Source: Leifsonia sp. fls2-241-R2A-40a (GTDB lineage: Bacteria; Actinomycetota; Actinomycetes; Actinomycetales; Microbacteriaceae). From it: a DNA stretch of 64,000 nt. Of this stretch, positions 52,809 to 60,274 are shown in pieces. The stretch spans positions 744,001 through 808,000 of the forward strand of contig NZ_JARVRS010000001.1 in the NCBI RefSeq assembly GCF_030209575.1, written 5' to 3'. The position numbers and the translations under genes were made by a program. How positions within the stretch are numbered: position 1 is the first letter of the stretch; each line of letters opens with the position of its first letter. The notes below the pieces were generated by a model that ran no database searches, was not told the origin of the DNA, and saw only the letters and a list, made by a program, of their open reading frames with translations.

Positions 52809-53717
52809 ATGGCCGACGAGGCACCCACGAGCGAGCTTCGCGAGTACATCGAGCATCTGCGGGCGACCGGGTACACCGTCCAGGGCGGTCACACCCCCGA
52901 CCCGGATCTGATCGATCCCGAGGGCAACCCCGTCTACACCTGGCAGGAGGGGTACCCCTACGCCGAGCGGATGTCCCGCGAGGAGTACGAGCTCGAGAAG
53001 TACCAGCTGCAAGTGGAGCTGCTGAAGTTCCAGTACTGGCTGGAGGACAACGACCGCCGCGCGGTGATCGTGTTCGAGGGCCGCGACGCGGCCGGCAAGG
53101 GCGGCACCATCAAGCGCTTCACCGAGCACCTGAACCCGCGCACCTCCCGGGTGGTCGCGCTGACCAAGCCGAACAGCCGCGAGCGCGGCCAGTGGTACTT
53201 CCAGCGCTACGTGCAGCACCTGCCGACGGCCGGCGAGATCGTGATGTTCGACCGCTCCTGGTACAACCGGGCGAACGTCGAGCGCGTCATGGGTTTCTGC
53301 ACGGACGAGGAGTACGAGACGTTCATGGCGCAGGCTCCGGCGTTCGAGAAGATGCTGGTCGACTCGGGCATCCACCTCACCAAGTTCTGGTTCTCGGTGT
53401 CGCGCACCGAGCAGCGCACGCGGTTCGCGATGCGTCAGCTGGACCCGGTGCGCCGCTGGAAGCTCTCGCCCATGGACATCGCCTCCCTCGACCGGTGGGA
53501 CGAGTACACCGCCGCCAAGGAGGAGATGTTCCGCCGCACCGACAAGCGGCACGCCCCCTGGACGATCGTGCGCTCCAACGACAAGAAGCGCGCCCGCGTC
53601 AATGCGATGCGGTACTTCCTCGGCCAGTTCGACTACGACGGCAAGGACCCGGCGGTCGTCAAACGTCCGGACCCGCTGATCGTGATGCGCGGCAAGAGGC
53701 TCGACGCGGACGAGTGA
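52809..53717 (+). CDS. ppk2: Polyphosphate kinase 2
   Basis: The 302-residue enzyme shows the PPK2 family. Walker A GRDAAGKGG is at 91-99, followed by TIKRFTEHLNPRTSRVVALTKPNSRERGQWYFQRYVQHLPTAGEIVMFDRSWYNRANVERVMGFC with Walker B FDRSWYNR and the lid basic residues. It transfers phosphate between polyphosphate and nucleotides (GDP or ADP). Length and the single domain fit class I. The ATG at 52809 has GAGGAA upstream. It is convergent with a GNAT gene. Confidence 0.95.
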   Translation: MADEAPTSELREYIEHLRATGYTVQGGHTPDPDLIDPEGNPVYTWQEGYPYAERMSREEYELEKYQLQVELLKFQYWLEDNDRRAVIVFEGRDAAGKGGTIKRFTEHLNPRTSRVVALTKPNSRERGQWYFQRYVQHLPTAGEIVMFDRSWYNRANVERVMGFCTDEEYETFMAQAPAFEKMLVDSGIHLTKFWFSVSRTEQRTRFAMRQLDPVRRWKLSPMDIASLDRWDEYTAAKEEMFRRTDKRHAPWTIVRSNDKKRARVNAMRYFLGQFDYDGKDPAVVKRPDPLIVMRGKRLDADE

Positions 53718-53726
53718 GGCGGCGGT

Positions 53727-54143
53727 TCAGCTCCGGTCGAGCAGCGTGGCGTACTCGTCGTGCGCGTCGATGAACGTCTTCACGATGGGGCACTGCACCT
53801 TCACCAGCAGCCCCTCCGAGCGGATGGTGTCGAGCACGCGGCGGATGAGTGCCGTCGCGACGCCCTGGCCCCGGAACTCCGGGAACACAGAGGTGGCGAT
53901 CAGCGTGATGACGTCGCCCTGGCGCTCGTAGGTGATGCCGCCGACGAGGGTGTCGCCACTGACCGCGTCGTAGGTCTTCGTCTCGGGGTTCTCCACGACG
54001 AAGAAGTCGATGCCGGGCTGCGCCTCCCCGGTCGTCTTCACCTCGTCGACCAGCACCTGCTGCGTCTCGCTGAGTGTGCCGGTGCCGTCCGGGTAACCCG
54101 CCTCGTCCGGGTACTCGAACGATCCGCTCGTGTCGTCCGTCAT
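53727..54143 (-). CDS. GNAT family N-acetyltransferase
   Basis: The 138-residue protein fits the GNAT fold with ITLIATSVFPEFRGQGVATALIRRVLDTIRSEGLLVKVQCPIVKTFIDAH. The N-terminus is acidic (MTDDTSGSFEYPDEAGYPDG). The GQGVA segment is the acetyl-CoA loop. The ATG at 54143 is used because the earlier frame is not conserved. It lies convergent to the PPK2 gene. The acceptor is unknown. Confidence 0.85.
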   Translation of the reverse strand: MTDDTSGSFEYPDEAGYPDGTGTLSETQQVLVDEVKTTGEAQPGIDFFVVENPETKTYDAVSGDTLVGGITYERQGDVITLIATSVFPEFRGQGVATALIRRVLDTIRSEGLLVKVQCPIVKTFIDAHDEYATLLDRS

Positions 54144-54264
54144 CGTCTTCCCTCTCAGTCCGACCACCCTCCCGCACCTCGCGAGATGTTCACACGCTAT
54201 CCCGTCTAGCCGTGCGCGGCGCAGGCTGCGAAACTTCTCGCGGAAACGAGCGGAGGAGCGGGAC

Positions 54265-54759
54265 ATGTCGAATCCAGGTCAGCCGACGGTGCAGCAGGGC
54301 GATAGCGGCGAGGCGGTCAGGAGGGTGCAGCGCGCGCTCCGGCGGACGCCGAATCCGAGCATCGTCGTGGATGGGATCTTCGGCCCGGCGACACACGCGG
54401 CGGTCGTCGAGTTCCAGCAGGGATCGGGGCTCGTGCCCGACGGCATCGTCGGCCCCCTGACCTGGGCCGCGCTGCCGGACGGAGGGCCCATGCCGGTCCT
54501 GAGCGAGGGCTCCACCGGACCGGTCGTGTCGAGCCTGCAGACCATCCTGACCAACGGCGCCGATCAGTGGGGAGGCGTCACGCCGCAGGGTATCGACGGC
54601 ATCTTCGGCCCGCACACCCGCGCGGCGGTCGAAGCGTTCCAGGGGTGGGGCGGCGTCACCGTCGACGGGATCGTCGGCGACCAGACCTGGGGCGTCTCCC
54701 TGCATGCGGCTAGCGCGACGCTGGAGTCGGCCGTCGGGCTGGAGTACGTCGAGTCGTAA
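54265..54759 (+). CDS. Peptidoglycan-binding domain protein with two repeats
   Basis: The 164-residue protein consists of two PG_binding_1 repeats. The first has GDSGEAVRRVQRALRR...VDGIFGPATHAAVVEFQQ...PDGIVGPLTWAAL and the second GSTGPVVSSLQTIL...IDGIFGPHTRAAVEAFQ...VDGIVGDQTW. These three-helix domains bind peptidoglycan. There is no signal peptide in the chosen frame (ATG at 54265 with GGAG upstream), and no catalytic domain. It may be cytosolic, exported by another route, or a remnant of a longer enzyme. Confidence 0.85.
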   Translation: MSNPGQPTVQQGDSGEAVRRVQRALRRTPNPSIVVDGIFGPATHAAVVEFQQGSGLVPDGIVGPLTWAALPDGGPMPVLSEGSTGPVVSSLQTILTNGADQWGGVTPQGIDGIFGPHTRAAVEAFQGWGGVTVDGIVGDQTWGVSLHAASATLESAVGLEYVES

Positions 54760-54810
54760 CCCTGTCGGGGCGTCAGCCGTGCAGATGCGGTCATTTAGTG
54801 CAATAATGGT

Positions 54811-54839
54811 TTGCGTACTAATGATCCGGATTCTATACG
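54811..54839 (+). promoter_or_regulatory. Promoter of the small Zn-finger / OhrR operon
   Basis: A -35 TTGCGT (54811-54816) and a -10 TATACG (54834-54839) with a 17-bp spacer lie just upstream of the small-protein start at 54851. An imperfect palindrome, TTAGTGCA...TGCGTACTAA (about 54795-54820), overlaps the -35 and is a candidate site for OhrR autoregulation. Confidence 0.5.
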
Positions 54840-54850
54840 AGAGGAACCTC

Positions 54851-55060
54851 ATGGCCAGCCGCTTCTGGCGCTTCTACGAAAGTGCCAACCGGGTCGTCCG
54901 GACGTTCACCGGCCCGGCACAGCTCGGAGCGGGCCACCCGGAGGAGCCCGACGTGCGCCGCGCCGACGCCGCCTGCCCGCTCTGCGGCAAGCCGCTCGAC
55001 CAGCACCGCATCGAACGCTTCGCGGACTCGCGCACCTCCACGCGCATCCACTGCCCGTGA
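54851..55060 (+). CDS. Small putative Zn-binding protein upstream of ohrR
   Basis: The 69-residue protein starts MASRFWRFYESANRVVRTF with an ATG at 54851 and GAGGAA upstream. It contains CPLCGKPLDQHRIERF and a later IHCP, so two or three cysteines and a histidine could hold zinc. Its stop overlaps the OhrR GTG start (GTGA), so it is translated with the regulator. I do not recognise a named family. A role in redox sensing with OhrR is possible from context only. Confidence 0.6.
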   Translation: MASRFWRFYESANRVVRTFTGPAQLGAGHPEEPDVRRADAACPLCGKPLDQHRIERFADSRTSTRIHCP

Positions 55061-55497
55061 CCGGCACGGCGAACCCGCTCGCCCTCGAGAGCCAGGTCTG
55101 CTTCGCCCTGTCCGTCGCCGCCCGCTCGGTGATCGCCCTCTACCGTCCCGTGCTCGAGCCGGTCGGCCTGACCCATCCGCAATACCTGGTGATGCTCGCG
55201 CTCTGGGAGAACCAGCCGCTGTCGGTCCGGCAGCTCGCCGACCTCCTCGCCCTCGATTCCGCAACGGTCTCCCCGCTGCTGAAGCGGCTGGAGGCGCTCG
55301 GCTATGTCACCCGGCAACGGTCCGCCATGGACGAGCGGGTGATGGAGGTCACGCTCACCACGGCCGGACGGGAGCTGCGCACGTATGCGGAGACCATCCC
55401 GACGACGATGATGAAGCGGCTCGGGATGGGGCCCGACGAGTTGCGCGAACTGCACCGCGCGATGAGCACCCTCATCAGCGCGACGCGGAGCCTGTAG
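55057..55497 (+). CDS. ohrR: OhrR-type MarR regulator
   Basis: The 146-residue winged-helix protein shows the OhrR pattern: ESQVCFALSVAARSVIALYRPVLEPVGLTHPQYLVMLALWE, where Cys15 matches the reactive cysteine that senses organic hydroperoxides. Then come LADLLALDSATVSPLLKRLEALGYVTR and DERVMEVTLTTAGREL. It normally represses ohr. No ohr gene lies nearby in the window. The GTG start overlaps the stop of a small Zn-finger-like gene. Confidence 0.88.
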   Translation: MTGTANPLALESQVCFALSVAARSVIALYRPVLEPVGLTHPQYLVMLALWENQPLSVRQLADLLALDSATVSPLLKRLEALGYVTRQRSAMDERVMEVTLTTAGRELRTYAETIPTTMMKRLGMGPDELRELHRAMSTLISATRSL

Positions 55498-55532
55498 CCG
55501 GCCGACTACGCTCCCGCACCTAGGCTCGGGGT

Positions 55533-56117
55533 GTGAGCGCCACAGACACCGCGCGGCTGCGTCGAACCGGCATCGGTCTCGAAATCGTGACGTTGACGTG
55601 GAACGTGGTCGGGGTGGTCCTGCTCGGCGTCCTGGCGTGGCAGTCGCGATCCGTTGCGCTTCTCGCCTTCGGTCTCGACAGCCTCATCGAGATCGGTGCG
55701 AGCGCCGTCGTCGTCTGGGAGCTCAGCGGCAGCGGCGACGCGCGCCGACGATTCGCTCTGCGGCTGATCGGATGGGCGTTCGTGCTCCTGGCCGCCTACC
55801 TCCTGGTGCAGGCCGTCGTCGCGCTCGCCACGGGCCACCACTCCTCACCTGTCCTGGGAGGCGTCGGCTGGACGGCTGCGACAGCGGTCGTGATGTTCGC
55901 GCTGGCCTGGGGCAAGCACCGGGTGGGGACGCGGCTCGGGAATCCGGTGCTCATCACGGAGGGCCGGGTGACCCTGATCGACGGAGTCCTGGCGACCGCA
56001 GTGCTCGCCGGACTCCTGCTCGACCTGCTGTTCGGACTCTGGTGGGCGGACCCGCTTGCGGCACTCGTAGTGGTGTTCTACGCCCTCCGTGAGGCGATGC
56101 ACATCTTCAGGGAGTGA
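55533..56117 (+). CDS. Cation-diffusion-facilitator-like membrane protein
   Basis: The 194-residue membrane protein has about six helices and resembles the transmembrane part of cation diffusion facilitators: VALLAFGLDSLIEIGASAVVVWEL, GNPVLITEGRVTLIDGVLATAVLAGLLLDLLFGLWWADPLAALVVVFYALREAM. The metal-site aspartate and glutamate (LDSLIE, TLIDG) are present. The cytoplasmic C-terminal domain is absent, which is unusual but seen in short relatives. It starts at a GTG (55533). Its end overlaps the convergent glycosylase gene by 11 bp. Confidence 0.8.
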   Translation: MSATDTARLRRTGIGLEIVTLTWNVVGVVLLGVLAWQSRSVALLAFGLDSLIEIGASAVVVWELSGSGDARRRFALRLIGWAFVLLAAYLLVQAVVALATGHHSSPVLGGVGWTAATAVVMFALAWGKHRVGTRLGNPVLITEGRVTLIDGVLATAVLAGLLLDLLFGLWWADPLAALVVVFYALREAMHIFRE

Positions 56118-56730
56118 CCAGGGACCGCCAGAGGAGCGCGGAGGCGTAGGTCCGGTAGGGCGCCCAGCGCTCGCCCCTGCGACGGACCTCGTCAATGCTC
56201 GGCACCGCCTCCAGGCCATCCAGACGCTGCACGGCCATGCGGATGCCCAGGTCCCCCGCCGGCAGGATGTCTGCCCGGTGCAGCTGGTGGATGAGGAACA
56301 TCTCCGCGCTCCACGGGCCGATGCCTCTGACGCTGGTCAGCGCATCCACCGCTTGCTGGTCGGTGAGGTCGCCGAGGTCATCGATCGGCAGCGTCCCGGA
56401 GACGACCGCTTCAGCGAGGCTCCGCAGGTAGGTCGCCTTCGCGTGCGACATGCCGAGCTCTCTCAGCCGGTCGACGTCGAGTCGCAGCACCGCCTCGGGA
56501 GTGGGTACGCCGCCGGTCGCCGCCGCAAGGCGGTCGTAAAGGAGAAGTGCGACGGCGGTGGAGATCTGCTGCGCGGCGATGTGGAGGACCATGCCGGCGA
56601 AGTTGCTGCCCTCGGTTCGGCCGCCGTCCGGGTACGTGAACGGGTCGGCGTCGCCGTAGGCGTCGACGAGGGGGCGCAGGGCATCATCCGCCGCGGCAAG
56701 CGAGGCGTACGCCGGCGCGGGGCGGATCAT
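56107..56730 (-). CDS. AlkA-type DNA-3-methyladenine glycosylase
   Basis: The 207-residue protein shows the helix-hairpin-helix glycosylase fold. The hairpin with ALTSVRGIGPWSAEMFLIHQL and the catalytic aspartate in LPAGDLGIRMAVQRLDGL are the AlkA signatures. It excises alkylated purines in base-excision repair. The ATG at 56730 is used, and the frame upstream (MWSGSRTRMWSP) is probably not translated. It is convergent with the short CDF-like gene. Confidence 0.9.
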   Translation of the reverse strand: MIRPAPAYASLAAADDALRPLVDAYGDADPFTYPDGGRTEGSNFAGMVLHIAAQQISTAVALLLYDRLAAATGGVPTPEAVLRLDVDRLRELGMSHAKATYLRSLAEAVVSGTLPIDDLGDLTDQQAVDALTSVRGIGPWSAEMFLIHQLHRADILPAGDLGIRMAVQRLDGLEAVPSIDEVRRRGERWAPYRTYASALLWRSLVTP

Positions 56731-56740
56731 CGCGTCCTGT

Positions 56741-57451
56741 TCAGCTCTCCGTCGCTGCAGTTCGCACCAGGTCGGCGACCACATCCGGGTGCGAGATCCC
56801 GACCACATGGGACGCGCCCGGCACCTCCACGGTCCGGCGAGCGCGAGCCCTCTCCGCCATGAACCGGTGGGATGCGACCGGGATGTTGCGGTCGCGCTCG
56901 CCGAACACGAACCACGACGGGAGCGACTGCCACGCCTGCGGGCCGGACGACGCTTCGTTCAGAGCGACATCAGTGATCGGCCTCTGGGTGACCGCGAGCA
57001 CCGCCGCATCCTCGTCGCTCAGGTCCTCCGCGAACTGGCGGTGGAACTTCGCTTGATCGATGAAGGTGTCGTTCACGCCCTCTCCGAGCGGGAACATCAC
57101 GAGCGTCTCGCCGAGCGTCCCGCCGGGGAACTTGCCGGCCAGGTCCCCTGCACTCTCGCCGGGTGCTGGCGCGAAGCCGGCGACGTACACCAGGCCGACG
57201 ACCGAGTCGCCGCGCGCCGCGCCCTGCGACATCACCATCCCGCCGTACGAATGGCCGATGACGAGGACGCGGCCTTCGATGCCGGCGATGATCTGGGCGA
57301 GGTAGTCCGCGTCGGTCGCCACGCTCCGCAAGGGGTTGGCTACCGCCACCGACCGGAATTCGGGGAGCCGCTGCACGACCCCCGTCCAGCTCGCGGACTC
57401 CGCGTATGCTCCGTGGACGAAAAGCAGGGTGGGCAGGTCGTGGTCGCTCAT
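56741..57451 (-). CDS. Alpha/beta hydrolase
   Basis: The 236-residue enzyme shows the alpha/beta hydrolase fold: oxyanion LFVHGAYAESASWTGVV, nucleophile serine in VLVIGHSYGGMVMSQ and the histidine in GASHVVGISHPDVVADLV. It resembles small esterase-like proteins induced by stress, and the substrate is unknown. The ATG at 57451 is chosen as the likely start. It sits 10 bp upstream of the glycosylase gene on the same strand, so they may be co-transcribed. Confidence 0.9.
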   Translation of the reverse strand: MSDHDLPTLLFVHGAYAESASWTGVVQRLPEFRSVAVANPLRSVATDADYLAQIIAGIEGRVLVIGHSYGGMVMSQGAARGDSVVGLVYVAGFAPAPGESAGDLAGKFPGGTLGETLVMFPLGEGVNDTFIDQAKFHRQFAEDLSDEDAAVLAVTQRPITDVALNEASSGPQAWQSLPSWFVFGERDRNIPVASHRFMAERARARRTVEVPGASHVVGISHPDVVADLVRTAATES

Positions 57452-57525
57452 GCGCGGCATGCTAGCGCTGCGCACGCCGCAGTCGCTAGCCTGTCTAGCA
57501 AATCTGTGCGGCGCTTCCCGTCAGA

Positions 57526-58365
57526 TCACCGGCCGGCGAGATGCCGGTCGACGAGGTCGGCGACAGCGGGCAGGCCTTCGGCGCCGGCGAGGCCGCGCTC
57601 GCGGACGGCCGACACATCCACCCCCAGGCGTCCCACCGCGTCGGCGAAGTGCTCGATGTCCTTTCGCATGAGGCCCTGCAGGTGCGGTGCAATGTCGGGG
57701 GTGATCTGCTGCCCGAGCGCCCGGATCATGAAGCTACCGCCGCTGGAGGTGGCGAGCAGTTCGCGGAACGCCGCGACGTCGACGCCGATCGCATCGGCGA
57801 TGCCGAGCACGTCTTCGGCGTTCTTGAGGTTCGTCATGGTCAGCGCGTTGTTCAGCAGCTTCGCCACCTGGCCGGCGCCCGGGCCGCCCATCCGGACGAC
57901 CGACGACGAGAACGTGCCGAAGACGGGCTCGGCACGGGTGAACGCCTGCTCGTCGCCTCCGACGATGGTCGCGAGGGTGCGCGCCTCGGCACCGAAGCCG
58001 CCACCACTGACGGGGGCGTCGAGGAACTCGATGCCCCGCTCCGCCGCCTCCCGCGCGAAGCGGATGGCGGCATCCGGGTCGCCGGTTCCGTGGTTGACGA
58101 GGATGCTCCCCGGTCGCAAGGCGGCCAGCAGGCCCTGACGGCGCAGAACGTCCTCGACATCGGAGTCGTCTCGGAGCACCATCAGGACGAGGTCGCTGAC
58201 AGCGCCCAGCACGGCCGGGCTCTCCTCGGCCGTGTAGGCGTGCCCCGCCAGGGCGTCGAGAGAGCTCTCCCGGCGCGCCCAGACGTGCAGGTCGAACGGC
58301 GAGTCCGCGATGGCGCGCGCCATCGGCGCTCCTTGGTCGCCGAGACCGATGAATCCGACGATCAC
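57526..58365 (-). CDS. 3-hydroxyisobutyrate dehydrogenase-like oxidoreductase
   Basis: The 279-residue NAD(P)-dependent enzyme has the Rossmann motif VGFIGLGDQGAPMARAI. The beta-hydroxyacid dehydrogenase region is FLDAPVSGGGFGAEART, and the catalytic lysine lies in GAGQVAKLLNNALTMTNL. It fits the 6-phosphogluconate/3-hydroxyisobutyrate dehydrogenase superfamily. It starts at GTG 58365, which overlaps the SDR gene stop (GTGA), so the two are co-translated. Confidence 0.9.
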   Translation of the reverse strand: MIVGFIGLGDQGAPMARAIADSPFDLHVWARRESSLDALAGHAYTAEESPAVLGAVSDLVLMVLRDDSDVEDVLRRQGLLAALRPGSILVNHGTGDPDAAIRFAREAAERGIEFLDAPVSGGGFGAEARTLATIVGGDEQAFTRAEPVFGTFSSSVVRMGGPGAGQVAKLLNNALTMTNLKNAEDVLGIADAIGVDVAAFRELLATSSGGSFMIRALGQQITPDIAPHLQGLMRKDIEHFADAVGRLGVDVSAVRERGLAGAEGLPAVADLVDRHLAGR

Positions 58366-59276
58366 AGCGACGCCATCTCGGTCGCGGCCTGCCAGAGGCG
58401 GTCGGCGTTGGTGCGGTCGAGCGCGTAGTCGGCCACCCCCGAGCCCCAGCCGTTGCCGTCGTGGACGACCTCGGCCTCCTGGTTGTCCTCGAAGTAGCGG
58501 CCGGTCACGCCGTCGAGCAGCGGAGACGTGGCGACGAGGATGCTGGTGGCCGCTCCCTGCGGGACCGACTTGTGGAGCTCCGGCGCGGTCTTCAAGCCCC
58601 CGGTGTGCTTCTGCAGGTTGGTGGCGATCGCACCGGGCATGACGGCGTTCACCGTGATGCCGTCGGCCGCCCAGCGCTCCGCGGCGGCGACGGCGAACAG
58701 CACGGACGCGGTCTTCGACTGCCCGTAGGCGAGCAGCGGGTCATAGGGACGGAACCGGAAGTTGATGTCGTCGAACACCACCGGCGAGATGAGGTGCCCG
58801 CTCGAACTCACGACGACGACGCGAGCGCCGTCCGCCGCCGCCAACGCGTCGTGCAGCCCGACGGTCAGCGCGAAGTGACCGAGGAAGTTGGTCGCGAACT
58901 GCAGTTCGACGCCATCGGCCGTGTACTGCTCGGGAGCGGCCATGATGCCGGCGTTGTCGACGAGGATGTCCAGCGGGCCGGTCCAGTTCTCGACGAACGC
59001 CCGGACCGAGGCGAGGTCGGCGACATCCAGCTGTGCGACGTGGACGTTCTCATTGCCGGTCTCGGTGCGGATCGTCGCGGCGACGGACTCGCCGGCGCTC
59101 GGGTTGCGGACGGCGAGGGTCACGTCGGCGCCGCGCAGTGCGAGGACACGAGCGGTCTCGATGCCGATTCCCGAGGACCCTCCGGTGACGACGGCACGCT
59201 TGCCGGTGAGGTCGACTCCGGCGGAGACCTCCTCGGCGGTGGAGGCGAAACCGAACGGGATGGTGGTGGTTGCCAT
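58362..59276 (-). CDS. Short-chain dehydrogenase/reductase (WWOX-like group)
   Basis: The 304-residue SDR has VVTGGSSGIG, VDNAGIM, and the active-site YGQSKTASVL in LLAYGQSKTASVLFAVAAAERWAADGITVNAVMPGAIATNL. It resembles oxidoreductases of the retinol-dehydrogenase type. The start MATTTIPFGFASTAEEVSAGVDLTGK is the ATG at 59276. It is divergent from an XRE-MmyB regulator, repeating the pair at 28.3-30.0 kb, and it overlaps the downstream oxidoreductase gene. Confidence 0.91.
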   Translation of the reverse strand: MATTTIPFGFASTAEEVSAGVDLTGKRAVVTGGSSGIGIETARVLALRGADVTLAVRNPSAGESVAATIRTETGNENVHVAQLDVADLASVRAFVENWTGPLDILVDNAGIMAAPEQYTADGVELQFATNFLGHFALTVGLHDALAAADGARVVVVSSSGHLISPVVFDDINFRFRPYDPLLAYGQSKTASVLFAVAAAERWAADGITVNAVMPGAIATNLQKHTGGLKTAPELHKSVPQGAATSILVATSPLLDGVTGRYFEDNQEAEVVHDGNGWGSGVADYALDRTNADRLWQAATEMASL

Positions 59277-59352
59277 GGGTGGAACTCCTTCTCAGAAGAC
59301 AGCCCGGAGTGGGTTGTCGAGGGCTGGAACACCGACGAACGATCCCGCAATC

Positions 59353-59388
59353 CCCCTGGTCATGGGGCAGTTCTTCCTGGTATCGGGA
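59353..59388. promoter_or_regulatory. Candidate operator region of the second SDR/XRE-MmyB divergon
   Basis: The 164-bp gap holds CCCCTGGTCATGGGG (59353-59367), a palindrome of CCCC/GGGG with seven bases between, followed by TGGTATCGGGA (59378-59388). Together they form a likely regulatory region for the SDR gene and the XRE-MmyB gene. The evidence is symmetry and position only. Confidence 0.35.
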
Positions 59389-59440
59389 GGGACAGGTTGA
59401 GCCCGCTCCGGGCCGTCGCACGAGGTTGTACCGTGAGCAC

Positions 59441-60274
59441 ATGGCCTCAGCCGACGACAACCGCCTCGGGGGATTCCTGCGGGCGCGCCGCGCCCAGCTG
59501 AGCCCCGCCGACGTCGGCCTGGAGTCGACGCCGCGCCGCCGCGTGTCCGGCCTGCGCCGCGAGGAGGTCGCGATGCTGGCCCGGATCAGCAGCGAGTACT
59601 ACCTCCGGTTGGAGCAGGGACGCGTCCAGCACCCGTCCGACTCGGTGATCGTCGGCCTGGCGCGCGCCCTGCGGCTGGACGACGATGCGACCGCCTACCT
59701 GTTCCAGCTCGCCCGGCCGGCCGCAGCCCGACATCCTCCCGCGCGGGAGGCGGCACCCGAGGGCATCCGCCAGTTGCTGGACGCGTGGACGACCACGCCG
59801 GCCTATGTGCAGGGGCGGGTGCTCGACGTGCTCGCGTCCAACCGGATGGCGCGAGCGCTCTCGCCGATCTTCACCCCCGGTGTGAACCTGGTGCGCTCCG
59901 CCTTCCTCGACCCTGCGGTGAAGGCTCTGTACCGGGACTGGGACCGCACCGTCGCCGCCACCCTGGCCAGCCTGCGCTACGGCCTCGGTGGAGGAGACGA
60001 ACGCGACGACCCGGCGGTCGGCGAACTGGTCAGCACGCTGACCGCCGAGAGTCCGCGGTTCGCCGAGCTCTGGTCGCAACACGACGTGAAGCCGAAGGGG
60101 CACGGGCGCTCGGTGCTCGAGCATCCACTCGTCGGACGGCTGGACCTCCGGTACGAGAAGCTCGCGGTCGCCTCCCCCGGCGTCGGGCAGTCCGTCGTGA
60201 TCTACCACGCTGAACCCGGCAGCGTCACCGAGCGCCGGCTCGCCGAGCTGGCCGCCGCCTCAGTGGACGGCTAG
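59441..60274 (+). CDS. XRE family regulator with MmyB-like ligand domain
   Basis: The 277-residue protein has an XRE helix-turn-helix (RRRVSGLRREEVAMLARISSEYYLRLEQGRVQHPSDSVI, about residues 27-65). The MmyB-like domain contains LDAWTTTPAYVQGRVLDVLASNRMARALSPIF and ends GQSVVIYHAEPGSVTERRLAEL. The start is ATG 59441. It is divergent from an SDR operon that it likely controls. Its last four bases overlap the end of the convergent nhaA gene. Confidence 0.9.
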   Translation: MASADDNRLGGFLRARRAQLSPADVGLESTPRRRVSGLRREEVAMLARISSEYYLRLEQGRVQHPSDSVIVGLARALRLDDDATAYLFQLARPAAARHPPAREAAPEGIRQLLDAWTTTPAYVQGRVLDVLASNRMARALSPIFTPGVNLVRSAFLDPAVKALYRDWDRTVAATLASLRYGLGGGDERDDPAVGELVSTLTAESPRFAELWSQHDVKPKGHGRSVLEHPLVGRLDLRYEKLAVASPGVGQSVVIYHAEPGSVTERRLAELAAASVDG

